The notes beneath the pieces were generated by a model that did not search any database, had not been told where the DNA came from, and saw only the letters and a program-made list of their open reading frames with translations. DNA of 64,000 bases from Morella rubra (taxonomy: Eukaryota; Streptophyta; Magnoliopsida; Fagales; Myricaceae). Both the position numbers and the translations under genes were made by a program. The stretch is from positions 39,147,584 through 39,211,583 of the forward strand of contig CM025850.1 of assembly GCA_003952965.2 (NCBI GenBank), given 5' to 3'. Below are positions 1 to 11,300 of the stretch, piece after piece. Each line of letters starts with the position of its first letter. The first letter of the stretch is position 1.

Positions 1-222
1 AATCATTAATTTCTCAAGGGTATTATTGTCAAATAAGGGTGCAAAGTGTTTAATATTAGTAGTTGGAAGGTATAATGTGTCAAAGTGGGTAGTTTAGGAT
101 GCAAAGTGTCTAACATTGATAGTTTGAATGTATAATGTCTTAAAATGGTAATTTGAAGTGCAATGTGTATTACTCCAATAGTTTGTGGTGAAAAATATAT
201 TTTTCCAATAAAAATTATCACC
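1..222. mobile_element. Partial copy of the same fold-back element (left arm)
   Basis: Contains three to four diverged copies of a unit like gtgcaaagtgttta interleaved with ataatgtgtcaaa, ending in gtgaaaaatatatttttcca. It mirrors about 16345-16567 and is truncated by the window edge. Confidence 0.5.
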
Positions 223-483
223 TATTTGCAACATGGACGTCTGTTACCTAATGCTATACTGGTGTCCTTAGCTTTCTCCTAGCTACTAGCTAGGAGGGTT
301 CTGGCATTATACAAAGGCCCACAACAAGCTGGCAAGAGAACCATAATTTACTCCGACCAACAGCCATCGTACCCTGAATTGGAGGTCATTAGACTGAAGA
401 CAACTACTTTTTCTCATTTCCCTGTAGTTACGTACCTTTGTTATGGCGAAACATTTCGTGGTTGATCTTGTTGTCAGGTCAAG

Positions 484-557
484 ATGGGTCTCTTTGGTCC
501 TGCCGTTCCTGTCGAAGACTTGGACAAAGCTCTACAAGTTTTGAACCCTAACCTCAG
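484..557 (+). CDS. Exon-like fragment, unrecognised (left arm)
   Basis: An ATG opens a 24-codon run beginning MGLFGPAVPVEDLDKALQVL and ending in a consensus donor (CAG/GTGAGA at 555-563). A plausible acceptor, TTGTTGTCAG, lies just upstream. The peptide reads like real protein rather than random sequence, but I do not recognise the family and see no companion exon nearby. It could be the first coding exon of a gene that continues elsewhere, or a captured gene fragment. It points inward, toward the NPSN 3' end. Confidence 0.35.
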
Positions 558-590
558 GTGAGACGACAGAACAGCCTAATGACAGCTGCA

Positions 591-1375
591 TTTTGGCAAA
601 TACTGTCCACAAACGAAAAATACAAACAAAAATCTTTCCACTTGTTTTTTGTTCCCGGAGGAAATTTTTTTGTGCACGGCTCGGACGGATTTGGTTAAAT
701 TAGAAAACGTATTGACGTGGTTAAGTGTATAGCGACATCCCCTAACACTTGAACCGACCCTCTAGAAAACGTATTGACATTGTTAAGAGCATATGACAAT
801 TCCAAACACTTAAACTGACCCTCCAGAAAACGTATTAACATGGTTAAAAACGTAACAACAATTCCAAACACTAGAATCCATAATTATAAACTAAATATCA
901 ATTAAATCAAAGACTTGTTCGTAAGCGATAAGATTTAAATTCATACTTGACATTGAATTATAACCCGCGGGGACTCTATAATATTTTGACAAATACTGTT
1001 CACAAACGAAAATAAAAACACAAAAAGCTTTCCACTTCTTTTTTTTTTTTTTTTTTTCCGTGAGGAGAAAAAATTTTTGTGCGCAAGACTCGGACGGACG
1101 GATTTGGCCAAGCTAGAAAATATATTGACATGATTAAATACATAGCAACAACCCCTAACACTGAAACTGAGCCTCTAGAAAACGTATTGACATAGTTAAG
1201 AGCGTGATGAAAACTCTAAACATTTGAACGGATCATCACAAACTAAATATTAATTAAATTAAAAACTTATTTGTTGGCGATAAGATTCAAACTCACGCTT
1301 CTCCCTTGAATATTGGTAAGTGCAAAAGTGAACCATTGAATTATTACCGGCGGGGACTCCACCAGTAATTTCCTT
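591..1375. repeat. Two-unit tandem duplication, about 393 bp per unit (left arm)
   Basis: Unit 1 starts at the phrase ttttggcaaatactgtccac (591) and unit 2 at ttttgacaaatactgttcac (984), a period of 393. Both units run through a poly-T tract, a GGACGGATTTGG block, several gaaaacgtattgaca motifs and a CGGGGACTC block. The units are clearly diverged, so this duplication is older than the palindrome. Within each unit the gaaaacgtattgaca motif recurs about every 65 bases. Confidence 0.8.
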
Positions 1376-2090
1376 CTCTCCTCTCATTATCTTCTGTGAA
1401 GTGGTTGCAAAATTTGTTTTCGTGTGGTTGTTAAATTGCCTTGGAATTCTCGGACTTGATTTTGACGCTTTCCTAATAGAAAACCCACGAGGAATACCAG
1501 ACCCGATTCCCTCGATTTGTAGGGCCCATTTTGTCACTTTGTTGGGATAGATTTAGAACTCCAAAACGATGGGCTAGAGCATGGCCCAGCAATTGGTTAT
1601 CTTTATAATTTTATTTCTTTTCCAACCGATTTCAATGTTCTAGTCAAAAATATATACATCCAGGAGATTTTCCATTGTGTTTTATATTGTTGGTGATTGG
1701 CTTAGAGTCAGACTTACAGCCCCACCAAGTCTAGGATTACGGTGATTTTTCCACCTACCTAACAGGTCCGTGAACACTAAGATTGTGCAACCCCAAGTCA
1801 CATAAATCAGATCAATCTGACTTTATTAGGAGTAACCATAAAGAATTGTTTAAACGTGAAGGATTCTACATCTATCTTTATATTTGTTTAGATTAAAATT
1901 TTATTTTACTTAGCTGGGTTTCAGTTTTTAAAAAAAAGTGAGACAGTGATACACATTTTACTATATATAATAAGTAGAAAAAATAAATACACAACAAAGA
2001 ATAAGAATAAAATAAAAATGTTATAAATATGGAAAGTACAGAAATTACAAAACAGAAGGTAAAGTAAAAAATAAAATTAATCAACACAAG

Positions 2091-2311
2091 CATAGAAATA
2101 GGGTGTAAATGAAAGTTGATTAGTTGTTGCCAAATAATTAATGTAATAAGTAAAACGATTAATATAAGCCCTCTGTTTCATTTCCACGCACAAAGATGAA
2201 TAGATAGGGGTTGATATAGTTGTTGCCAAATCAATTAATTGTAAATAAGTATAAAACCGATTAATATAATGCCCGCTGTTTGCACATTTTCCCTTAACGC
2301 ACAAAGATGAA
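2091..2311. repeat. Diverged tandem pair, about 112 bp, present only in the left arm
   Basis: Two units each end in the phrase gcacaaagatgaa (near 2188 and 2299) and share gttgttgccaaat and cgattaatata blocks. The right arm keeps only one unit (about 14367-14490) joined directly at the shared end phrase. This is the pattern expected of a deletion between direct repeats. Confidence 0.75.
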
Positions 2312-2778
2312 CGTAGATTACAAACACAATTTTTTAAAGAACACATCAAGGACTGAATGTTACATATGATATTGCCGAATAAACAACAATCAACAAGAAT
2401 TTGTTAAAAAAAGAAGAAAAAAAATTAGAAGAGCAGATCAAGTACCTCCCAAGTGTTACAATAGATGGCAGCAACCAACACAATCTACACACTTTTTGAG
2501 TTTCCCTCAAATACGAATTATTTCTCAGTCTGGGAAGAAGAAATAATTTTACAGACCACTTCCAATTGAACCTATGAGCACCAAAACCGTAGTTCAAGAG
2601 ACTAGCACTCAGGAAAGCAACCCAACTCTTCAGAAAAATTTCTTGGAAAACAAATCCACCAGTCAACTAGATCAGTTCTGTAGAATGGGTGCCGCCAGCA
2701 GCATCAGAAGCTAAAGCTGATGTTCCTTCCAATCAGATGGCAACATTCTCAACCTCGTAAGATAATCGCTTTCTAATT

Positions 2779-5700
2779 TTAGTTGGCATTCCAGAGTAAT
2801 TTCCGATTCATTGCTGGTGGGGCTAATCCAGGAATATCCCGGATATCCTTGTTGTTTGGGTGCACAAGCTGAAATAGGGAAGTATAGGTTGCATTTAGAA
2901 ATGAAAATTGACCAGATCAATAGACAAGGGCAACTGCATTCTGCAAAGAATTACATCCGAACTTGTTTCACAAGTTAATGGCCTTTTTAACAGCTGAAGA
3001 AACTGCAAAAAGATATTATCATTGTGGTGATTAAGAGCCAATTCATTACACTAGCAGTCGGGACATGCTGCAATGAAAACATAGCAGTGCACACTTCTTT
3101 TCCCATGGGAGTATAAACTGATCCTAGAGGCCATGAAACAGGTATCTTCTGGACAATAAAGTTAAAAAAATCAATCTATCCTCAAACACAAATTTATATG
3201 CAACCTCAGCTTAAAACCAAAAACAAAAGAAAAAAGACCAACTGTAAATTTATCTTTATTTTTTTGAGTAAATTCAGCTTCTTTTCAAAGAAGAACATTT
3301 TGGATCGCTTCCAAATTAATGGTGTGAGTCCGTCAAACAGCATCAGTGAACAGTGATGGAGAAAAAAAAAAGAAGGGCAGTCGATTAAGAAAGAAATAGG
3401 CTTGAGGTTGTCCCGAAGCTGACACCAAGTTGCAATATGTGGTTTAACGCCAGCTATGTTAAGTACCTTTTGTACAGCCTTGTGTGAGGTTTTTTCGTTT
3501 TTCTTTATCTTCAGCAAATGATAATACTTCTCAAAAAGGAAAATATATATATAGACTTAGATTCCCTACATCCAACAATGTCATTTAGATTATAGAAATA
3601 TCTCATTGCTTTTTGAGGGTAGAACAAGAAAATTTTTGCTTTCAAAGAAACAAAAGAACTCCCAATAGGTTACCCACCAACACATTGGATATTCAGACAC
3701 TCACAGTAAATGACCAATCAAGTCTAGGAGGTCAACTGCCTCAGCTTTGAAAGCCCAATTGCCCCATAAAAGAAGGTAGGAAAAAAATTTAAGATACTAT
3801 TTCAAATTAACAGATAATTGGCCTTGAGGCCTCCAGGCAAAAAAGAAATACAACAAAGAAAAAAGAGCCCAGTTATAATCTAGCTACATCTATGCATTAA
3901 GGGGACACCAAGGATTCAACTCCAATTGGTACTCAGCCAGATGGGAAAGAGCTAAATCTAAGATTTGAGAAAGCCTAATCTCTTATAAAGAAAAAAGAAA
4001 ATTAAAGCAAAATATATGTTACCTTCACAATAATGACAGCTATGACTCCGACGACAATAAGGAAGAGTAATGCCATAATACACCTGTCAGTTGCAACCTA
4101 AAGAAATATCTGAGGTAAGTAATGCAAACAACAACTGATATTCAATATATGACAAGAACAAGAAAAAGATACTTTCGGAGATTGACCTGCCTACCAAGTT
4201 CCTTCACAAGTTGAGAAGCTTTCTTGATCGAGAAATGGATAGAGTCCAGCTCATTAACTATCCGACTCATTTGTTCAGTCTAAAATGGAAGTAATACATG
4301 TCTTTAGTTCCCATGGCATTGAAAATTGTTGAGAGACAAAAAGAAAAAAAAGCAAGAGAGAGTTTGTGTGAGTGTGAGAAAGCAAGACAACGGAGAAAGT
4401 TAAATTCAGTCTGTGCCATGACACCCATGTTCTTTAAAGCCGACATACTACACACCTGAGCCTTTAGTGCTGATGCAGTCTCTGTTCCAACATTGATGGT
4501 CTCATGAACAACCTATTACAGAAACCAAGATTCATTACTGCTCTCTTGCAATAATTCCAAAACAGCAAAATATAGTTCATGATTTCTTATTCTTTTTATT
4601 TTTTGGGGGAAAGGGATTTGTATTCAGGGTCATCTTGCTAAATAGGATTCCCTAATTTGTTTAGATCTTGATGCAAACTAGTGCGAGTGATTTTCAAGCC
4701 AGAGCTAAGCAGCACTAGCATGTTCAAGATAAGTTTAAGAGGAAAGATGAAAGATGAAACTGCTTCAAAATAGAATATGAAATTTATCCTGTCGTTCTCA
4801 CAAAATAGAGAACTTGATTTCACAAGGAAATGATTTCAGAGATAATCCTACCTTTTTTGACCTCTCAATGGCATGATCAGTCTCGTTCATCATCGTGTTC
4901 CCCCTGTCTACTAGCTGTTGATTTGTCATAGCTGCAAAAAGTATAGGCTTGGTCTCAATATCAATTATACTTGATATTGGCGTATTCTTTGCCACTTTAA
5001 AACAACTTTTGAAGTACATCAAAATGTACAAAATACATCAATCACAGGCTGTGATTCTGAAGCAAACTTAAAACTATGCATTGGGTACTCCTGAATTATG
5101 TATGCTCAATAAAGAGTTACAATTCCACAGCAGTTCACCATTTCTAACTAATCAAAACCAGGCAGATCAAGAATAATACCAGTAATACCAGTTTCACCAT
5201 GCCAAAGGGACGGTAACATTATCCTATCACCACTAGCATCCTCATATAGTGCGTGCTCGCTACAAATCTATAGACATATGCTCAAAAGACAAAGTATTAA
5301 ACTGTAAAATTATCAATATATCATGTGCGAAGATACAACCAACATATTGGCCAAGTACTCAGTTACTGGTACAAATGATTGCAGCCATCCAAGGTACAGT
5401 AATGCATCCAATCTGACTTTGTTATATTTATCTCAATCACTAAAGTAGCCACCCAAACCAACTTCACTAGTGAGGAAGACAAAATCTGGCATCTTTTCTG
5501 TTGCTAAGGAAAATATTGTATGTATGATGACAAATCCACAACCAGATAGAGTTGAGTAGGAGGATCATCACCATGCCTTGCAGACAAAAAGGAATGAGCA
5601 GTAGGGTCGTCACCATAACTAACTCTTATTGACGCATAAGGCTACCAAGAGTGGCAGACACATCAATGACAATTAGTAAGCTGGTTAAACAGAGATATGC

Positions 5701-8218
5701 TTACATGATGCCAGCAACACATTTTCTTCCCCATATGCTTCGGTCCCCCCATCGAAGAGATCAATGCGCTTGTTATCAAGATTGGCTGCATATCTGTATC
5801 CAAAACAACACGAACATGAGTCCTAACAAAAGAAGCACAAGCATACAACTAGTCATTCAGTGAATGCAAATGATTTATAAACCAAACAAATTATGTCACT
5901 GCAAACATGAGCAAAGGAGTTCAGATGCATCTATCAATGTCTTGTTTTTTCCAATAAATACTTACCTAACTCAACTCAACCAAGCCTCAGTTCTAATTGA
6001 CTGCAGCTATCAGGATGAATCCTTCATCAACTTATCAAGGTGGGACACATGTATCTCTTTTCTCCATCCTGCCCACCACTTGTGTTTATCATTTCCTCGT
6101 ACCCTACTACTACTAGGGTAATTTTTTGCCACTTTCTAACCTTCTCATTCCTTCAATTCGAACAAATCACTATTTCTTAATGTGGAATTTTTCAAGTTTT
6201 TGTCGCACAAAGCAGGGCCACTCTTAGAGAAAACCATAGTTTTCCAGCCAATGTAAAGAGAAAATTGAGCAAGCCTTTGTTGCAACTTTTCCTCATTTTT
6301 TTCCCAGACGTAGAGAAAATAAAGGTTTTCATGCAAATGACTATAAAATCTGATTGCAACATAGAATAATGCTTTTTTCCAACTATGGAAGCTGTGAAGA
6401 GGCTAGCAGTGCATATGGAGTCCCTTACAACTATCTACAATAGCACACTGACCCCAATTATGTATCTTGGTCGAGAAAGCAAAAATTTTAAGAAGCTTAA
6501 TGCATTGATGCTGTATAGTCGAGAAAGCACAAATTGTAAGAAGCTCGGTGCATTGACCCACTCTATATCTCATAGTGGTTTAAAAATAAATTCATAATAC
6601 CACAATGAAAGAAATTATTGATTTTGGCTAAAGGAATATGTTCATTTTGCGCATTTAAACTAGTTGAAATGAGCGAAGTAAGGAAAAGTGAAAACTTTAT
6701 GCCTTTAACTTTATAGTCAACTGTAAGCAGGCACATAGAAAACAGAAACATGTGAAGTTCAATCTGGGAGAGAGGAAACCACAACAGCAGAAAAACCCAA
6801 ACTTAAAGAAAAGATGATTGCTGAAAAGATGTGGTTATATGACATGTTAGATGTCCTTTAGATGCATGGGATTATCTTTTGCTCCTTTCAAAACTGAAAA
6901 GCCGTATATTTGGACTGATATAAACTTACTGCTTTTTAAGAGCAACATAGGAATTCAACTCTTTGATCTGCACAAAAGATGAACATCATTAAGTGAACGT
7001 GGAATTTTTTAATAGACAAGCAATGCACACAACCGAATTTTAGCAAACATTTAGAATATCAAAGGTTCCAAAGAAATTAAGATAACAACCCACCATTGAC
7101 TGTTTTTTCTCATTTAGCATCTTGTTAGTTCCTGGATCATTTCTATTCTCGAGATCCTTGACTTCTCTGTCAAAGTCTTTGATAAGCCTGAAAAGACAAG
7201 CCGAATTTGTTTTTCTAACTGAGAAGATAAAAGTTGACAAAAAGACAAGGAAAGGAAAATAATTTCTTTTATAGGTAAATACAACTCAACCACCCGTGAG
7301 GAGTTCGGCTAATGAGCTGTCTAAGAGGGGAGGAGGTGCCATTTAATCCACATACACACACACAGAGCAAAAGCAGCAGCATTACATAAGAAATTTATCT
7401 CCATGGCTCGCTTTGTTTAGTTGCAATTTTCAAGCATCAATTAGAAAGTAGGGACTGGCCTTTGGCAAGAGCTAGACACGTAATTCTACGTGCAAATTAC
7501 CATGATCTCGAGACCTAAAGGCAGAAGAAGTCCTTAAGCATATTATTCACTGATGAGTTGCTGGATGACTCTGAAAGTCTTATTCTCAAGAACACAAAAA
7601 CTCATAGTGCCCTAATCCTTACAGTAAACTAATGTTCTTTCAAATGTACTTATAAGATCAATGGTCAATCCAGGTATAGGAAAACAAAGATGAGAACCAA
7701 CAAAACAAAGACCAGGAGTTGGAACAGAAAATTGAAATTTGAATTGATATCTCTTTTATGTTGTTAATAAGTTATTTGAATAAGACCGCTGCCTTTAATC
7801 TTATTAGTTCAAATGCGTGCAACCAAACCACCCCATCACCAAATTCTCCTCGGTAAAATTACAACAAATAGACTCTCAGATTCAATTATCCATCACTTCA
7901 CTGCATTTAGTCATTGCCCACAACCTTCAGAGGCCAAGAATCATATGTCTGTAACAGTCATCTTCATATATAACTTTGCTAGCACATCAAATACAATACT
8001 TAGCTGAAACTGCACAGTACTACACTCGTCGAATCTTTTAAAAATGCTGCTTATAGATGTTAGAAGCAAACACCTACAAAGAGAGATTAGCGAAAGACAC
8101 AGAAAGAAAAGGTCCATTCTAATACCTCTTACAATCGCGCATCTTTTCTGTGAGCTCTTCCAACTGCCTACTCTGCCTATTAGAGTCTTTAACCTTCTCC
8201 AACTTCTGAAACCCATTG
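2779..8218 (-). CDS. NPSN: NPSN-type Qb-SNARE, left-arm copy (exons 2-10, exon 1 missing)
   Basis: Novel plant SNAREs are Qb-SNAREs of membrane fusion; Arabidopsis NPSN11 acts at the cell plate. Coding exons by splice sites are 8126-8218, 7094-7187, 6930-6967, 5705-5793, 4852-4931, 4456-4512, 4187-4279, 4023-4097 and 2779-2868. The joined product is about 236 residues. It contains NGFQKLEKVKDSNRQSRQLE, then FDREVKDLE, RIDLFDGGTEAYGEEN, the SNARE helix around LKAQTEQMSRIVNELDSIHF, a C-terminal membrane anchor near IMALLFLIVVGVIAVIIVK, and the tail NNKDIRDIPGLAPPAMNRKL. NPSN11 is about 265 residues, so roughly 28 N-terminal residues are absent. Exon 1 should lie upstream of 8218, but the palindrome centre intervenes and neither spacer nor opposite arm supplies it. 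All exons seen are open, so the copy is headless rather than decayed. The NPSN11/12 type fits better than NPSN13. Confidence 0.9.
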
Positions 8219-8260
8219 CTGTGGCATCACAGTATACTTCAGAATCAGTCATTAGCCAAA

Positions 8261-8324
8261 ATCGGTTTAGCTATGGATGATAATTAGCTTTAGAGAGAAT
8301 ATTGCAATAATTTTGGACGAAATC
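8261..8324. other. Unique spacer at the palindrome centre
   Basis: These 64 bases are the only part of the first 16.5 kb without an inverted partner. They contain in-frame stops in the directions examined and do not encode the missing NPSN first exon on either strand. They look like ordinary AT-rich intron or intergenic DNA. A short asymmetric centre is what inverted duplication by template switching usually leaves, and it would also result from an artificial join. Confidence 0.9.
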
Positions 8325-8366
8325 TTTGGCTAATGACTGATTCTGAAGTATACTGTGATGCCACAG

Positions 8367-11300
8367 CAATGGGTTTCAGAAGTTGGAGAAGGTTAAAGAC
8401 TCTAATAGGCAGAGTAGGCAGTTGGAAGAGCTCACAGAAAAGATGCGCGATTGTAAGAGGTATTAGAATGGACCTTTTCTTTCTGTGTCTTTCGCTAATC
8501 TCTCTTTGTAGGTGTTTGCTTCTAACATCTATAAGCAGCATTTTTAAAAGATTCGACGAGTGTAGTACTGTGCAGTTTCAGCTAAGTATTGTATTTGATG
8601 TGCTAGCAAAGTTATATATGAAGATGACTGTTACAGACATATGATTCTTGGCCTCTGAAGGTTGTGGGCAATGACTAAATGCAGTGAAGTGATGGATAAT
8701 TGAATCTGAGAGTCTATTTGTTGTAATTTTACCGAGGAGAATTTGGTGATGGGGTGGTTTGGTTGCACGCATTTGAACTAATAAGATTAAAGGCAGCGGT
8801 CTTATTCAAATAACTTATTAACAACATAAAAGAGATATCAATTCAAATTTCAATTTTCTGTTCCAACTCCTGGTCTTTGTTTTGTTGGTTCTCATCTTTG
8901 TTTTCCTATACCTGGATTGACCATTGATCTTATAAGTACATTTGAAAGAACATTAGTTTACTGTAAGGATTAGGGCACTATGAGTTTTTGTGTTCTTGAG
9001 AATAAGACTTTCAGAGTCATCCAGCAACTCATCAGTGAATAATATGCTTAAGGACTTCTTCTGCCTTTAGGTCTCGAGATCATGGTAATTTGCACGTAGA
9101 ATTACGTGTCTAGCTCTTGCCAAAGGCCAGTCCCTACTTTCTAATTGATGCTTGAAAATTGCAACTAAACAAAGCGAGCCATGGAGATAAATTTCTTATG
9201 TAATGCTGCTGCTTTTGCTCTGTGTGTGTGTATGTGGATTAAATGGCACCTCCTCCCCTCTTAGACAGCTCATTAGCCGAACTCCTCACGGGTGGTTGAG
9301 TTGTATTTACCTATAAAAGAAATTATTTTCCTTTCCTTGTCTTTTTGTCAACTTTTATCTTCTCAGTTAGAAAAACAAATTCGGCTTGTCTTTTCAGGCT
9401 TATCAAAGACTTTGACAGAGAAGTCAAGGATCTCGAGAATAGAAATGATCCAGGAACTAACAAGATGCTAAATGAGAAAAAACAGTCAATGGTGGGTTGT
9501 TATCTTAATTTCTTTGGAACCTTTGATATTCTAAATGTTTGCTAAAATTCGGTTGTGTGCATTGCTTGTCTATTAAAAAATTCCACGTTCACTTAATGAT
9601 GTTCATCTTTTGTGCAGATCAAAGAGTTGAATTCCTATGTTGCTCTTAAAAAGCAGTAAGTTTATATCAGTCCAAATATACGGCTTTTCAGTTTTGAAAG
9701 GAGCAAAAGATAATCCCATGCATCTAAAGGACATCTAACATGTCATATAACCACATCTTTTCAGCAATCATCTTTTCTTTAAGTTTGGGTTTTTCTGCTG
9801 TTGTGGTTTCCTCTCTCCCAGATTGAACTTCACATGTTTCTGTTTTCTATGTGCCTGCTTACAGTTGACTATAAAGTTAAAGGCATAAAGTTTTCACTTT
9901 TCCTTACTTCGCTCATTTCAACTAGTTTAAATGCGCAAAATGAACATATTCCTTTAGCCAAAATCAATAATTTCTTTCATTGTGGTATTATGAATTTATT
10001 TTTAAACACTATGAGATATAGAGTGGGTCAATGCACCGAGCTTCTTACAATTTGTGCTTTCTCGACTATACAGCATCAATGCATTAAGCTTCTTAAAATT
10101 TTTGCTTTCTCGACCAAGATACATAATTGGGGTCAGTGTGCTATTGTAGATAGTTGTAAGGGACTCCATATGCACTGCTAGCCTCTTCACAGCTTCCATA
10201 GTTGGAAAAAAGCATTATTCTATGTTGCAATCAGATTTTATAGTCATTTGCATGAAAACCTTTATTTTCTCTACGTCTGGGAAAAAAATGAGGAAAAGTT
10301 GCAACAAAGGCTTGCTCAATTTTCTCTTTACATTGGCTGGAAAACTATGGTTTTCTCTAAGAGTGGCCCTGCTTTGTGCGACAAAAACTTGAAAAATTCC
10401 ACATTAAGAAATAGTGATTTGTTCGAATTGAAGGAATGAGAAGGTTAGAAAGTGGCAAAAAATTACCCTAGTAGTAGTAGGGTACGAGGAAATGATAAAC
10501 ACAAGTGGTGGGCAGGATGGAGAAAAGAGATACATGTGTCCCACCTTGATAAGTTGATGAAGGATTCATCCTGATAGCTGCAGTCAATTAGAACTGAGGC
10601 TTGGTTGAGTTGAGTTAGGTAAGTATTTATTGGAAAAAACAAGACATTGATAGATGCATCTGAACTCCTTTGCTCATGTTTGCAGTGACATAATTTGTTT
10701 GGTTTATAAATCATTTGCATTCACTGAATGACTAGTTGTATGCTTGTGCTTCTTTTGTTAGGACTCATGTTCGTGTTGTTTTGGATACAGATATGCAGCC
10801 AATCTTGATAACAAGCGCATTGATCTCTTCGATGGGGGGACCGAAGCATATGGGGAAGAAAATGTGTTGCTGGCATCATGTAAGCATATCTCTGTTTAAC
10901 CAGCTTACTAATTGTCATTGATGTGTCTGCCACTCTTGGTAGCCTTATGCGTCAATAAGAGTTAGTTATGGTGACGACCCTACTGCTCATTCCTTTTTGT
11001 CTGCAAGGCATGGTGATGATCCTCCTACTCAACTCTATCTGGTTGTGGATTTGTCATCATACATACAATATTTTCCTTAGCAACAGAAAAGATGCCAGAT
11101 TTTGTCTTCCTCACTAGTGAAGTTGGTTTGGGTGGCTACTTTAGTGATTGAGATAAATATAACAAAGTCAGATTGGATGCATTACTGTACCTTGGATGGC
11201 TGCAATCATTTGTACCAGTAACTGAGTACTTGGCCAATATGTTGGTTGTATCTTCGCACATGATATATTGATAATTTTACAGTTTAATACTTTGTCTTTT

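Larger units (their letters stand above)
1..8260. repeat. Left arm of a giant inverted repeat
   Basis: This whole stretch reappears in reverse complement at 8325-16567. Paired coordinates sum to 16585 near the centre, 16582-16584 through the NPSN gene and 16561-16573 at the outer end, so net indels are few. Coding exons are identical where I compared them. Introns and flanks show scattered single-base differences, homopolymer length changes and two larger local differences near 2090-2350. The arm still matches at base 1 of the window, so its true outer end lies outside. Confidence 0.97.

Noticed and set aside
8261-8324. Spacer as a possible NPSN exon 1
   Set aside because: Stops interrupt the frames I read on both strands and nothing resembles the conserved NPSN N-terminus.
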